From assembly GCF_051020765.1 (NCBI RefSeq), contig NC_134929.1:1054001-1118000 (forward strand): a DNA stretch of 64,000 nt, given 5' to 3'. Under the pieces are notes generated by a model. It was given only the letters and a program-made list of their open reading frames with translations. It did no database searches and was not told where the DNA came from. The first letter of the stretch is position 1. The number at the start of each line of letters is the position of its first letter. Below, one piece after another: positions 11,750 through 23,305 of this stretch. Source of the DNA: Lasioglossum baleicum. Its lineage: Eukaryota; Arthropoda; Insecta; Hymenoptera; Halictidae. Position numbers and translations under genes: made by a program.

Positions 11750-12378
11750 CAGACGAATATCTCCAAAAATATTTATTATACGCAAAAATGTTTCAGATGA
11801 AAGTTGTTCAGTGCCGAGGGGTACAACATGTGGTGGGACTTTTATTTTTCCTGGTGGACACTTCAAGGTGAGATGAAGGTCAACTTTCTTTTTTTAAATG
11901 GAATGATATGTTTTTTTTATCTACCATCAAATAGTGCGTTTTAAGATGAGTTCAATCACCTATGAGTCAATGTCATTCATGGTCAAACTTGCAGTGAAAT
12001 GCAGTAAAGGTGTGATCGTTTTATTTACTTACGTTAGTATTTACTTACTTGTGTAACGTCTTTGTATGATAGTCATGGTATTTTAGAGTTATTTAAATTG
12101 AAATATTTCCTGAACTACTAACTTTTCGACATACATAGATTAGTACTTTTTTATAACGAATGTCCAGCTGCAACGATTAATGTATTAAAAAATACCTCAT
12201 TCCATTTAAAAAAACAGAGTTGACCTTCATATCTCCTTGACGTCTCCACTTACAAAAAATTAATGACATCAGATTACGAGCGCCTCGATATCAAGTAAGT
12301 TTGATCTGATGTATTGTTTTCTATCTTCAATAGCAAGCGAGTTATTCAGGCGGCCTGTTTTAGGTGCCCCACCCTGTA
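11750..12378. mobile_element. P4: decayed palindromic element related to P3
   Basis: 12010-12240 closely resembles one half of P3 (compare 27540-27745), including TTTACTTACTTGTGTAACGT and the tract ending in GTTGACCTTCATATC. The right end is CCACCCTGTA at 12369-12378; the left end is not recognisable. Confidence 0.65.
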
Positions 12379-12624
12379 TACAATAGACCACACAGTATAA
12401 AACATTTCGCAAAGTTTAAAGTTTGAAAGAATTTTGAACTAAACTTTCTTTTACAATTCATAGTCATATTAGTTATTACTAATTATTAATTTGTTCATTA
12501 TTCTTCTTGTTTTTTGTTATGTAACATGTCTCGAGAACACAGACTTCTATATGTATAGAGTGACCAAGAACAGTTATGTTCCTATGCTCTTCACCGGTCA
12601 GAAGCGATCGCGAAAAATCAATAA

Positions 12625-12985
12625 AATAATATTACGACGCAAGGATTGGAGACAAGTGTATAGTCCAGTCAATGAATGCTCATAAGGGGGGTGTAGAGGG
12701 AAATGGAAGGAACACAATTTTTAACCTTGTTTCTGTGTTTGGACTAGTTAGGAGGTAAACGTACTAAAAGTCCCCACTCCTAGGAGGTGAGCGGGGTGCA
12801 GGGGGGGGCAAGTAGAAGGTCCACTTTTTCGGTTTTCCGCTTTTATCTCGGAAACTATGGGTCCTAGCGATAAGACCATTCCATACAAAATTAAAGCTGA
12901 CAAAATGTGTCACAAGAATGATTGCATTCAGTTTTTCGCTATCTAGCATAGTTTCCGAGATATCCGCGCTCAAAGTTCACTAACT
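12625..12985. mobile_element. R2: truncated copy of R with shared left flank
   Basis: From 12663 the sequence follows R (start GTCCAGTCAATGAATGC) to about 12985 and then stops. The preceding 36-38 bp (12625-12660) is also the flank of R at 9698-9736, so the duplication includes non-R sequence. Confidence 0.8.
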
Positions 12986-13600
12986 CACGAAAAATCACGG
13001 ATGACTGTGAAAAATCACCGCGATTTGGAACGAACGTAATCGAATTACGAGTGATCGAAAAGTAGCAGTTCATCCCATCTCTAGCCACCATATATATACT
13101 TCAATATTGCGAATAAAAGCACCATCTACTCCACAATGTAATACTTAAACGGCATTAGTCGACTAACCCCGGTCTCCATTACTACTTCCGCCTGCAAGGA
13201 ATTCTTCCTCAGGCATTATTTAGCTGTACGGAGCCTCTGAACCCATCGGCAGGACTCCCCTATTGTCTTCATAAACAATGTAACACCAACAGAGATTCCT
13301 ATACAAACAGAGCTTCGCAGGCGACCGCTGCAGCAGATATTCGAACAAGCAGATTCCCACGCTGCCAACCCTAACAGTGGCCATTCATCGCAAAGGGCTT
13401 AAGAATTGTAATATTAGTTCCGGAATAACTGAAGAAGCAGCTGGTACAGTGGTAATTCAATTCATTCAAATCTTGGTTGAAGTAACTATTATAATTCTTA
13501 AAGATTTGCGATAGTAAATCACAATTTACTTATTTTTCTGCTCACTTTTACAACCCCCTAGTAAGAAGCATTCGATAAAACGAACCAAGTGTCTGCCAAA
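12986..13600. other. Unassigned; possible LTR remnant
   Basis: 13090-13380 is moderately GC-rich with an AATAAAA word near 13111, reminiscent of the end of an LTR, but termini are not defined. Confidence 0.3.
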
Positions 13601-13863
13601 TACAGGGTGTTCGTCCACAGCTGGGAGAAAATTTAAAGAATGCTTCTCCATAATAATATAAGACGAAAATGAATAATTAGAAAATTGCGATTTCGGTTAC
13701 GTTTTTTAGTTACTACCGAGTATTGGCCGGGTTGTCGCATTTTAGGCGGATTTTTACTTGTTTGAAAACTTAAAAACGAAGCCCAAATTGCAATTTTTTT
13801 ATTCTCCATTTTTGTCTTACATTGTCATGGAGAACTACCCCTTTAAATTTCCTGCCACCTGTA
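13601..13863. mobile_element. Palindromic MITE, about 263 bp
   Basis: Left end TACAGGGTGTTCGTCC; right end GCCACCTGTA. Interior halves are imperfect inverted repeats (TTCTCCATAATAATATAAGA against an inverted copy around 13800-13840). No ORF. Confidence 0.6.
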
Positions 13864-14471
13864 TTCGAATAACCGACAGCGATCGCATGTCGACATTATT
13901 TTTTTATGTCTGCGTCCACCGCACCGAGAGTACAGACGAAGCCGAATGATGGTCAAATTAGGTGAAATACCCTGTAGTGTAGATTAATATAATTTGTTGA
14001 CTGCGTTATGTTCCACACTTTCCAAGAGTTCGATCATTCCGTTGTCAACGTGTGAAGTAAATGGGGAGAAACCACGGCAAGCGATAATCTCAGAATGCTT
14101 TGTTAAGCTGCCAACGCCCATCCTCAATACACCACCTTTAGGTGAAGTTATGTAGTGCCGTAGCGACCACATGTTTCGAAAGTTGAGGGGCAACCGCAAG
14201 ACACCGCCAGTCATTCGCAGCAGTTCTCGCGAATTTATAGCATAAAGTGAATTTCAAAATCTCTGCATCGACGGTAAGTCTTGGAACACTGCCATCGATA
14301 AATTGAAATAATGGGAAACCATTCTCATCAATAATAACTCCTCTCAACGAACTAAATAAGTATATAAACACGTAACATTACAAAATTATAATATTAACAA
14401 AATTTTCAGTTTTTAAACGCAGTTTTCTTCTGCGTGTTTCTGAGAGGAAATCAGTCTCACTCGCCTTGATA
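13864..14471. other. Unassigned stretch
   Basis: ORFs are short and overlapping; no recognised element. Confidence 0.4.
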
Positions 14472-14620
14472 TACAGGGTGTCTCAAGTCTACCGTTCCCT
14501 TACAAAAACAACTTCAAAGTTCCGTAAACTATTTTCTTCCATACATCTACAGGGTGTCCCAAAATAATATCCAGCTATTCACTTGCAATCAGCTATTGTT
14601 CAACCCATTATAAATATTAG
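14472..14620. mobile_element. Two successive TACAGGG element ends
   Basis: TACAGGGTGTCTCAAGTC at 14472 and TACAGGGTGTCCCAAAATA at 14549 are left ends in the same orientation. No partner right ends found, so fragments. Confidence 0.5.
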
Positions 14621-14875
14621 CAAAAAAATTCGAATCTTCAATTTGAAGAAAAAAGATTTTCCAAAATGGTCTCATGAATACTATAAAACAAACTTTAACC
14701 ATGTTGTAAATCCAGGTGACACACAGTGGTCTACAAGTCAGTTCTAGTGCGAATTAATTATTGTGCGAGGAAGACATTTTGTGTAAAAATTACTTTCAAA
14801 TATTTGAGTAAAGTAAATAAAACATAATAGATTTACAATACTGATTACTTGTGTGTGTGTTTATTAATATAATAA

Positions 14876-15148
14876 TTATTCATCTAATTCATTAAAATTT
14901 TTTAATGGCCTTCCAACTCTTGCGGGTTCAAGTTCGTCCATGTCAATCTCATTAAAGGGGAATACTACGGTCGATTCTAACCAAGTCTTATTTTTTGACA
15001 GAAATCTATCTTTATAATTATTGCCTATTTTCCAACGTTTCTCAATATTTTTGATAAAGTTCTTTAAAATTCCTTCAATATTGTGTCCGCTCATATTTCT
15101 TTCAGTAAAAATTCCTTTCTTTCGTTTCAAATTCTTCAATTTGAACAT
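14876..15148 (-). pseudogene. 90-codon ORF fragment with a VGRPLKNFNEL motif
   Basis: A lysine- and asparagine-rich 90-residue ORF ending in VGRPLKNFNELDE. Similar GRPxKxF motifs are common near the N terminus of insect transposon-derived proteins, but I cannot name the family. No splice-supported neighbours were found. It could be a fragment of a transposon ORF or chance. Confidence 0.3.
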
Positions 15149-15741
15149 TCTTCGAAGAACTCTAAGCGGGTGATGGTAGATACGTTTACTAAAATATTAA
15201 AATAAAATGATTGCGGGGGATCACGTTTTCTTTTTGCCGTTTATGGAGATGAAGTGAGCTTTCAAATAAAATACTTCGCAACACGTGCAAATTTTGTAAA
15301 ACTTACGACGTTGTAATAATTTTTCTTAAAAAGTATCAGTTCATAAAATATATCATAAAGTGTGTGAAGGAAACGTAAACCTATCATTTCCAGTTACAGC
15401 CATACTGATAATATCATATATAACAAGATACTAACACAATTTATGCACACTTCAAGAAAGAACTCGATATTTTGAGGTTATAATTTGTAGCAATTGACTA
15501 ACGCAGAAAAACAAACTGTGGTTACTGGAATGTTGACAGTCTTGCCAACAATAATACGGTGATGTGATTTACTAATTTTGGTTTTGTTATTGTAGTATAC
15601 ATATCAAACTATCATACATGTATTTTGATCAGATTTACGTTAGTTGGTATTTTTCATTTATTCGCGCTAGAACTGATCTTCAGACCACAGTGCGACAGGG
15701 TTATTAGTACAAATGCAGTCCTACAGATTTCTAAAAAAACA
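15149..15741. other. Unassigned stretch
   Basis: AT-rich, no gene recognised. A CACAGTG at about 15684 lacks a CGNCG flank and was not counted as an element end. Confidence 0.4.
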
Positions 15742-16063
15742 AGAGGGTTATTGTTGCTCGCTCGCTTCGCTCGCTCGCGGGTAGGACTGCTCTTGCGAGA
15801 GGGTTAGTGGTACGCATGGCTAGTAGGACCTGCAGCTATTAATGTTTTTTATTTGGTGTGTGACTCTCCAAGAGCCACACAAAGAACTTCCCGATTCGTT
15901 AGTTGCAGTATATTATTATCATTATTTTTAGTACGTTTTAATAAGATTATACGTTTTCAAGGAAATTCAATAGTTTTCTACTTATCAAAATGTTTGCTAT
16001 ATGGCGTCGCATTAAACCAACATCGTAGGCTCGTTGCTCGCTTGGTTCCTTGTTATAGCATAC

Positions 16064-16809
16064 GGTAATTATTTACAAAAGCACCACCCTCTCCGATTTT
16101 GATGAAATTTATATATGTTATGCAGCAACACATTCTAAACACCTTTTTCCTTTTCCAATATAGGGGGGTCGCTTTTAGTTTTCGAGATATTTGCAAAAAA
16201 CTATCGCGAATACCGTATTGAATTTTTCGTATTTCTGAACGCTCCGCTGCAACGTAGACTGTTTCGGTGCGGCGTTTGTTTACATTTTGACGCTATAGAG
16301 ATAAGAGAGAAAACAGGGGGGGGCGGAAAGGGCCAGCCTGACACCACACACACCCACCCAGTGCTTAACACGCACCCAGTGGTTTTAAAAAGAAGGTTTC
16401 CGTTAAGAAATTAACATTTGCACCAATTTTCACTATCATATTCGTAATCAGCACGTGAAAATACGTAAGAATCTAGAGTATAATTTAGAAACAGTGGGTG
16501 CGTGTTAAGCACTGGGTGGGTGTGTGTGGTGTCAGGCTGGCCCTTTCCGCCCCCCCTGTTTTCTCTCTTATCTCTATAGCGTCAAAATGTAAACAAACGC
16601 CGCACCTAAACAGGTCTACGTTGCAGCGGAGTGTCCAGGAATGCGAAAAATTCAATACAGTATTCGCGATAGTTTTTTGCAAATATCTCGAAAACTAAAA
16701 GCGAACCCCCTATATTGGAAAAGGAAAAAGTTGTTCAAAATGTCCATATCTATATCATATATAAATTTTATCAAAATCGGAGAGGGTGGTGCTTTTGTAA
16801 ATAATTACC
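16064..16809. mobile_element. Y: 746-bp foldback element inside Helentron copy 1
   Basis: Arms of more than 300 bp are inverted copies: GGTAATTATTTACAAAAGCA at the left is mirrored at the right, and the tract at 16310-16385 reappears inverted at 16495-16565. Flanked by AGCATAC (16057-16063 and 16811-16817), a 7-bp duplication, or 8 bp with one mismatch, so hAT- or Mutator-type mobilisation is possible. Helentron copy 2 shows the site without it. Confidence 0.85.
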
Positions 16810-16837
16810 AAGCATACTAATGTTGCAAAATAAATTG

Positions 16838-17565
16838 TCTTAATTAGTTTTTTGCAAACGATATAACTTCTCATTATCCGGGTTTGCAGTATTGATCTTG
16901 GTTTTCTTCGATACTGTTAATTTAAATTGTCCCAAAATATATAAACCGCTCAATTTTGAAACTGTGCTCAGTGCTACATACAACATTTGTAAAGTTCGTT
17001 TTTCTGATGTTTTAAAATTCAAACATACTTTTCTCGTATGTTTGTCCCTGACTTTTATGAATCGTAATCGCTTCAGCTGGAACCACTGGAAATTGACTAC
17101 GTGTGATTTGATATTTTTCCTCACTCGACATATTTACTTGATTCGATATTTTTATTATTGGTGTTAAATTTTAATCAATATTTGCATTTTTTGTATAATC
17201 ACGATAACGAGTTCTTACTTTCACTCTTACTCTGGCCAATTGAAAATCTAACCACAATATAGACGGAATTTTAGTATTTTCTTGACAAGTAATAAATTTT
17301 AATATTCCGCATGCGCGCTCTATTAACTAATCCGTCTTCAACATCAATGTTATTAATAATTATCGTATATTTTATATTCATTTTCAATTTAATAGGAGTT
17401 AATAATTCGTTTTGAACTGATTGTTTTTTTAAAGATGGTAATATAAATTTTTTTTGTACTTTCATCGATATTCTTTGAAAATGTATTCTCGGGAGTAGAG
17501 ATGATTAACTCACTCTTGCATTGGGATAATTTTCGATTATTGTAAGCGGAAACATTAGCATATGG
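16838..17565 (-). pseudogene. Pif1-type helicase C-terminus, Helentron copy 1 (broken)
   Basis: Minus-strand pieces match the helicase end of copy 2, including SEKRTLQMLYVALSTVSKLS (helicase motif VI region). Here the helicase end runs without a frame break into LYILGQFKLTVSKK, the start of the endonuclease region, showing that these domains belong to one polypeptide in the ancestral element. Upstream the frame is broken by several indels and stops. Confidence 0.7.
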
Positions 17566-17845
17566 TACAAAAAAATAAAAAAAAATTTTTTTATGTAATT
17601 ACGTTTGTTTCTTCGGTGGAAAATTTCAGTTCTCTCGTATAAATTGCATTGTTGAATGAACTTCTTTCGAAAAAAACTAAAAAAACTGAAAAACTACTGG
17701 ACGAAAGTAGACCAAAATTTAATTAGGTCTAAGGTGCAGCGGGGCACATCGATTGCATCATTCATCATTCTGATCGCATTGTTACTTTTTCAGAAAACGT
17801 TAACGAAAAATTTGATACCATACAAACCGACATACATACGCACAC

Positions 17846-17882
17846 ACACACACACGCGCGCGCGCACGCACACACACACACA
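17846..17882. repeat. (CA)n/(CG)n microsatellite
   Basis: Alternating CA interrupted by CGCGCGCG. The same position in Helentron copy 2 holds a longer pure (CA)n (54127-54168). Confidence 0.9.
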
Positions 17883-18007
17883 TACGATCATTTTGCTGAA
17901 AATAGTCTAAAATGACTGCAATGACCATGAAACATGAAGATCTGCTGAAAAATCGATTTTCGAGTTTCGGGGTCATTACAATAACTTCCCTATAAAATCG
18001 GGAAGTT

Positions 18008-18518
18008 TATAATGAGAATTCATCAAGAAAGATATCAAATCAAGATATTAAGGTTAAGGAATGATAGACCATTTTCACAAAGAGTAATAGTATGAAATAA
18101 ATATAGTAATAAATACGTATTAATTGTACTAGTGCAGACCGAAAAATTAAAATTAAAAAATGATTACATTAGTTCTGTTCACAGAAATCAATTTCTTGCA
18201 AAATCCTGAGGTCGTAGACAAATTTTGAGACCAGATTTGAAATCAGCGTGAAACAATCTAAGAGAAATGATGTCTAGCATCTAGCATGTTCAAAAAAATT
18301 TTTTCCGCGCGTGGTAACGGAGAAACCACATTTTCTTGAAATTGTGAAAGTTTAACGAATTTTTTCAAGGTTAAAAAACGTTCGTACCATAATCTCCCTG
18401 TTTCTCCCATATTCTGCCAAGTTTCAGCTTTAATTTAAAACAAATTTCATCGCTCTACCTCATTTCTATCAAAAGTTCTTTGATTTTGAATCGAGTTTGG
18501 TCGAAAGTTCCCACTGTG
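18008..18518. mobile_element. X: right end of a Transib-like element
   Basis: Read inward from 18518: CACAGTG, exactly 23 bp, then CAAAATCAA (18480-18488). Directly outside is CGCCG (18519-18523). The left end was not found; the preceding Helentron may have separated or replaced it, so the left boundary given is nominal. Confidence 0.55.
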
Positions 18519-18534
18519 CGCCGTGTTGACAGTG

Positions 18535-19088
18535 CTAACAAGATTTTTCGGTTCTAATTCTGTACTTTTTTGCCTCCAAATTTTTGGTTGCCTTATTTTC
18601 TACCAAAAATTTCGAATTGCTTTCATCAGTAAATAATACGGTATTCCAAAATTCGAGTGGTTTGTTTGTGACTTTTTATGCGTACTGCAATCGCAAAACG
18701 CGATTCTTTGCACTTATCGCTGGTTTCTTGTGTGGTACACGGCCATGCAAACCTTGAGAATTTAATAATCTACGAATTGCACTCGCACTTATAGATTTTT
18801 GTTGTTTTTCAAATATTTCTTGAGGCAATGAAACTGCACTCATAGTGGGATCTTTTTTCATTATTCGTGTAATTAATCGGTTTTCTACTCCATTTAACTT
18901 TCTCGGACGACCGAACAGTGAAAGTTTTTTACACTTTTTGTATCTTTATACGTGGCTATGATTTATTTTACAGTTCCACGACAACGATTTACTATTTTCC
19001 CTATTTCTCGAAATGATTTTCTTTCGTTTCTTAATTTAACAATAAGTTTCCTCATGTCTTTTGAAGTTTCTGTACGTTTTTCACTCAT
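18535..19088 (-). pseudogene. Tc1-like transposase relic, N-terminal half
   Basis: From an ATG at 19088 the minus strand reads a short N-terminal HTH region (residues such as RKSFREIGKIVNRC), then, after a frameshift, GRPRKLNGVENRLI and GLHGRVPHKKPAI, typical of the Tc1 bipartite DNA-binding domain, then FWNTVLFTDES with the first catalytic Asp. There are at least two stops and one frameshift. The C-terminal catalytic half is missing; the relic ends just at the CGCCG next to X. Confidence 0.75.
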
Positions 19089-19379
19089 AATTCTATTTAT
19101 GCACTAAGAATTTCAAAGTAATCAACACTGATGAAAATTTACAAGAATTCACGCTCATTTAGAAATTGCTGCCTCTAGAAAACCACTTTACTGAACTTTC
19201 ATAACAGACTAATTACTTTTGCTGCGTATATTCACTTTTGACGCGATCGTAAGAAACCTACTTCAAATAAGCATTTGTTTGCAAAACATTGGAAACGTGA
19301 TTCACTATTGTAAGATGTGTGTTTATATCAGAGTTGTGCTAATTCAATTACGTCGTAACTGAATTAGTATATAATTGAA

Positions 19380-19717
19380 ATACAATATAATTCAATTACT
19401 AAGTATTTTAATCAGATGTGTAATTGAAATACAATATAATTAAAATACATTATAATTGAAATACAATGTGTAATTGACATACAATATAATTGAAATACAA
19501 TATAATTAAAATACAATATAATTGAAATACAATATAATTGACTTACAATGTGTGATTGAAATACAATGTAATTGAAATACAATATAATTGAAATGCAATT
19601 TATAATTGAATTACAGTATAATTGAAATACAATATACTTGAAATACAATGTAATTGACATACAATGTAATTGAAATACAATATAATTGAAATGCAATTTA
19701 TAATTGAATTATAGTAT
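19380..19717. repeat. 16-bp minisatellite, left block
   Basis: Tandem copies of AATTGAAATACAATAT with occasional 18-bp variants (AATGTG insertions). The minus-strand ORF here is a product of the repeat. Confidence 0.9.
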
Positions 19718-20731
19718 TGTTACGAGCCAGGGCCGCGAGCAGCACGAGTGGCCGGCGAAGGGTTATTACCCTAGGAATATGATATAAATTTGTTAGTTAA
19801 GGAACGCGGACGAACCCAATGCGAAATTGGGGAGCCGCTAGGAATGGAGTCAAACGCAGACGAACCCGATGCAAAACCGGGGAGCTGCTAGGAGGTTGTA
19901 GAATAGCACAGACGAACCTGATGCGAAATCAGGAAGCTGTTAGGATGCGGACGAACCCAATGCGACACTGGGGAGCCGCTAGGTTGGATAAATCTCTGTT
20001 CGGACAATGGGAATGTCGCGAAAGAACCTGATGGTTAATCAGGGAATTGCTAGGATAATTAGTAAGCCTCGTAACTAGTATAATTTAATTGATACAATCC
20101 GAGCGGTAAGATTGTATCATGTGGGGACGTTCAATTACTTGGTTAGGATATTGGACGATAATTATGGGTTTAATGAATTTGAGTTAATTATCAAAGAAGA
20201 CAAATATATTCTTACTATAGAATTTCGTTCTACAAGTGTATTTGTGTCGCGAATGGACTGAATTTGGAATATAAAGAATTGAAAGGTGATATTACCTAAG
20301 CTAAGACGCACGGTGTTGACGCACTGGCAATGCGGGGGACTCGGAGCAACCTTATCACTGCCTAACAGATTTTAGACCGAACTCGCGGAATCTGTACGGT
20401 TAAACTTTGATTCAAAAGGAACGAACGTCCGATCTCACTGGTAGTTGACTTCCGAGATGCAGCACGACGCGACACTATTCGTGATTACGACAGTACTAGC
20501 CCCCGAGAGTAGAAATGTAAGGGCTTATATAGCTCTGCAATGACGGGTGGTACTTGTCAGTACCCTTCAAGTGAACATTCGTATTTTGTCAACGACCAGT
20601 TGGTCTTGCGTACGTTTGGGCCCTAAACTAACCTAAACAGTTATGTAGATTTATCTAGGGTAGCTCTGTTCGTTTATCTAGGACGGTTCCTGCCAGAGAT
20701 GATATTGAACACCTGTTCGTCATCCGTAACA
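19718..20731. mobile_element. Solo LTR (1014 bp) inside Z
   Basis: Starts TGTTACGAGCC, ends CATCCGTAACA, with the 4-bp duplication GTAT on both sides (19714-19717, 20732-20735). TATATAG near 20527 could be the promoter TATA box. Ends of this type with a 4-bp duplication are usual for Gypsy-like LTRs. It splits the minisatellite, so it arrived after repeat expansion. Confidence 0.85.
19806..20055 (+). repeat. Five diverged tandem units within the 1 kb solo LTR
   Basis: Units of about 38 bp with variable spacers, each containing a GACGAACC...GGGAGC-type core that can form a small hairpin (CCCAATGCGAAATTGGGG). The 70-codon ORF 19819-20031 is a by-product. Confidence 0.75.
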
Positions 20732-20735
20732 GTAT

Positions 20736-20915
20736 AATTGAATACAATATAATTGACTTACAATGTGTAATTGAAATACAATATAATTGAAATACCATAT
20801 AATTGAAATACAATATAATTGAAATACAATATAATTAAAATACAATATAATTGAAATACAATATAATTGAAATACAATATAATTGAAATACAATATAATT
20901 AAAATACAGCTCTTC
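20736..20915. repeat. 16-bp minisatellite, right block
   Basis: Continuation of the AATTGAAATACAATAT array beyond the solo LTR. Confidence 0.9.
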
Positions 20916-21211
20916 AAATTATAGCCCAGAACTTTGAAGAAGTGCGATATATTTTTATGTTTTTCTTTCATTTACTTGTTGAGTGTCTGTGCGGCGTAGT
21001 TCCTATTCCTTGTCCTCGTTCATAATACGTAACGCTATTTTATGTAATTTAATTATGAAGTATTTTATAATTGTACTCCATTGCAATTACGAATTACATT
21101 GTAATTTAATTGAATGAAGATCTGAATTATAAATTACAATATAACTGAATTACAATGTAATTATAATTCTGGAGTAATTCAATTGTAATTCTGCACAACT
21201 CTGGTTTATAT

Positions 21212-21967
21212 ACGATTGTGACGCTAGAAGTACCATGTACTACAACATCACAACACTTTGGTTTTTGCGAAATGTGCTGTAAAAATAATGTTGAGCATCA
21301 TATGTATGGGATGTATACTCATTTTTGACTCTCACTGTACGTGAAGTGAACTGTATTGTTAAGCAAAGACTATTTTCATGATTAATATTAATTAAAGGAA
21401 TTGATCGACTACAGTGTATTTAAATGGCACAAGAATATTGCGTGGAACCTAATAAGATGGTGAAAAGGGATAAAAGAGTATCTTAGAAAACATACCCATC
21501 CAATAAAGGCGTTAAAAGTTTCTTTTCTTAGCTCTCGTCGCTCTTCCGTGAGATGCCGGGAAGGTTCACTTATTCTGTGGAAGTTTGCACACTCTCAGTA
21601 CGTGATGTTGCTATAAGGCTGTGAAACGAACCACGAAAATAGCATCCTCGCCAAAGGATCCTTTTACGTTGCTGAAAAAGGTGGCCGCAGTAGCGGCATA
21701 AAAATCGCCAAGAGATTTTCTCTACTTCTTGGAGATTCTAAAATGAACTACTGCTTAAGTCGTCCTACGAAACAAATTAACACCTTCAAGAATTAGCATC
21801 AACTGCTATGCTAATTAAGTTATTATTAACTTCTGACGAAGATGTTGCAACGTAGATCAGTTTGATATAAAAACTAATTCATTTTTACATTCAAATTCAA
21901 AATCAGATATTCGTTTTTACTGCTGATAAATTATTATATGTTGATGAATAAATTTTATTACTGAACT
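21212..21967. other. Unassigned stretch
   Basis: No gene or element end recognised. Confidence 0.45.
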
Positions 21968-22014
21968 ACGCGAGTTGGCACAGTCGGCCAATCGACAGTT
22001 GGCGCGCCGCGCCG

Positions 22015-23300
22015 CACAGTGTCACGAAATGCCTGTTTTTTGGACAAAATTCAATAACTTTTGTTCTGTTTATGATAGAGACATGAAACAAAATGGGTTT
22101 TTTCAATTATATTGAAAGCAATCTGAACATGATATTATTATAAATATAGTAATTTATTTAAACATTGTAAAACGATATTTATAAACAAAATTTTGGTTTA
22201 TTGCTGGTTTTCAGTAGATGAATTCTCAGTTCAGTTCTTCCGAAACTGAAACTTCGTTTTAAACTCTTATAACATTCTCCTCCTCGACACACATACACTC
22301 TTTCTCTACTATGCCTGCCGCAACTAGATGACCTGGACAACGTATTAAAAAATCAGCGAGGTCGGAGGGTGTTACCTTCTTGTCAATAATTGTCAATAGT
22401 GATTGTTGAAGGAGGTTTGGGGGCAGGCGAAGTAACCAATGCTAGATACTTTAATTAGCTGAATATAATGAGTACGTTATTACTACATTAATATGATTGT
22501 AAATACGCTCTTCGACTTGTCTCGTGGACGGATCGTAACCGAGAGAGAGTGGGGCACGCGCCGGCCGCAAGGGCCCCAACAGTCATGGAACATACTCGAA
22601 TGTTCCGCATGTGCACGCGCACTTTGAATACGTTTTCCAACAGTTATTAGGACATTAATTTTTATTTATTTAATCGTATCTGTAATGTATGTAATATCAA
22701 AATTCTTTTATTTATTTCAATAACCGTAGTCGAATCTCATATTTCTACAAGTGGATATCCGCGTATTCGGCTGCTGACCAGTTCTTGCTACATATTTTGT
22801 TAAAAAACTCTGTTTTTCGCAAGACTTCGCAATTAAGATTTACATAATATCAAAATATACTATTTTACTAATACAACGCAAAAAAAATCCCCGAAGTGTT
22901 TTGAGGTGTTTTTTTAATCCTCTTCTAAAGATTAGGGAAACCAATAAAACTTAATGATTTCATTTCAGGTTCATTATTAAATAGCGCATAAGTATTGCAA
23001 AATTTTTTAAGATGAATTATAATTAGCCAACCCTTAGCCATCATTTTTTTTTTAAATATTATTTCTTACAAACGATTTTGTTCATAACACAACGATAACA
23101 AGTTACGCTATGAACTGATGTACTATTTCATCTTCCAAATTTTCGCTTACAGATTCGCTTGTAATTAATTTCCTACTGAATTTTTTGAATTTTTTTTTCA
23201 AAAAATGATTTATTTGGACATTTTGACATAGTATGAACATAGTTTTCAATCGATATGAAGCAGTGACTTTTCCGATTTTTGTCAATGGCTCGTGACACTG
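22015..23300. mobile_element. C: Transib-like element
   Basis: Left end CACAGTGTCACGA; after the heptamer 23 bp, then CAAAATTCA (22045-22053). Right end is CGTGACACTG, missing the terminal two bases; read inward, the same end shows ACAAAAATC after 13 bp. Flanked by CGCCG at 22010-22014 and 23301-23305. No transposase. Confidence 0.75.
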
Positions 23301-23305
23301 CGCCG

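Larger units (their letters stand above)
15742..18007 (-). mobile_element. Helentron copy 1 (old, internally deleted)
   Basis: Shares its left end (AGAGGGTTATTGTTGCTCGC) and right end (TATAAAATCGGGAAGTT) with the better copy at 51441-54294. Coding direction is minus. Relative to copy 2 it lacks the endonuclease and protease segment: near 16838 the sequence jumps from the left non-coding part directly into the helicase end. It is also interrupted by foldback Y (16064-16809). Confidence 0.8.
19329..21203. mobile_element. Z: hAT-type non-autonomous element filled with minisatellite
   Basis: Starts CAGAGTTGTGCTAATTC, ends with the near-complement (GAATTAC... orientation reversed: TTCTGCACAACTCTG), and is flanked by an exact 8-bp duplication GTTTATAT (19321-19328 and 21204-21211). 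An 8-bp TSD with CAGAG ends fits hAT. The interior is an expanded 16-bp AT repeat interrupted by a solo LTR. Confidence 0.88.

Noticed and set aside
14720..14730. CACAGTGG as a further Transib end
   Set aside because: No CGNCG flank, no partner end, no nonamer. Same for CACAGTG at about 15684 and 28325.
17656..17910. 84-codon ORF in Helentron copy 1
   Set aside because: It lies antisense in the 5' non-coding region, runs into the (CA)n repeat, and is not kept intact in copy 2.
19806..20055. CRISPR-like repeat-spacer array
   Set aside because: Repeats are diverged, spacers irregular, it sits inside an LTR of a eukaryotic retroelement, and there are no cas genes.
19412..20971. Minus-strand ORFs in the 16-bp repeat as repeat proteins
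   Set aside because: Pure by-product of a period-16 AT repeat (YIVFQLYCISII pattern).
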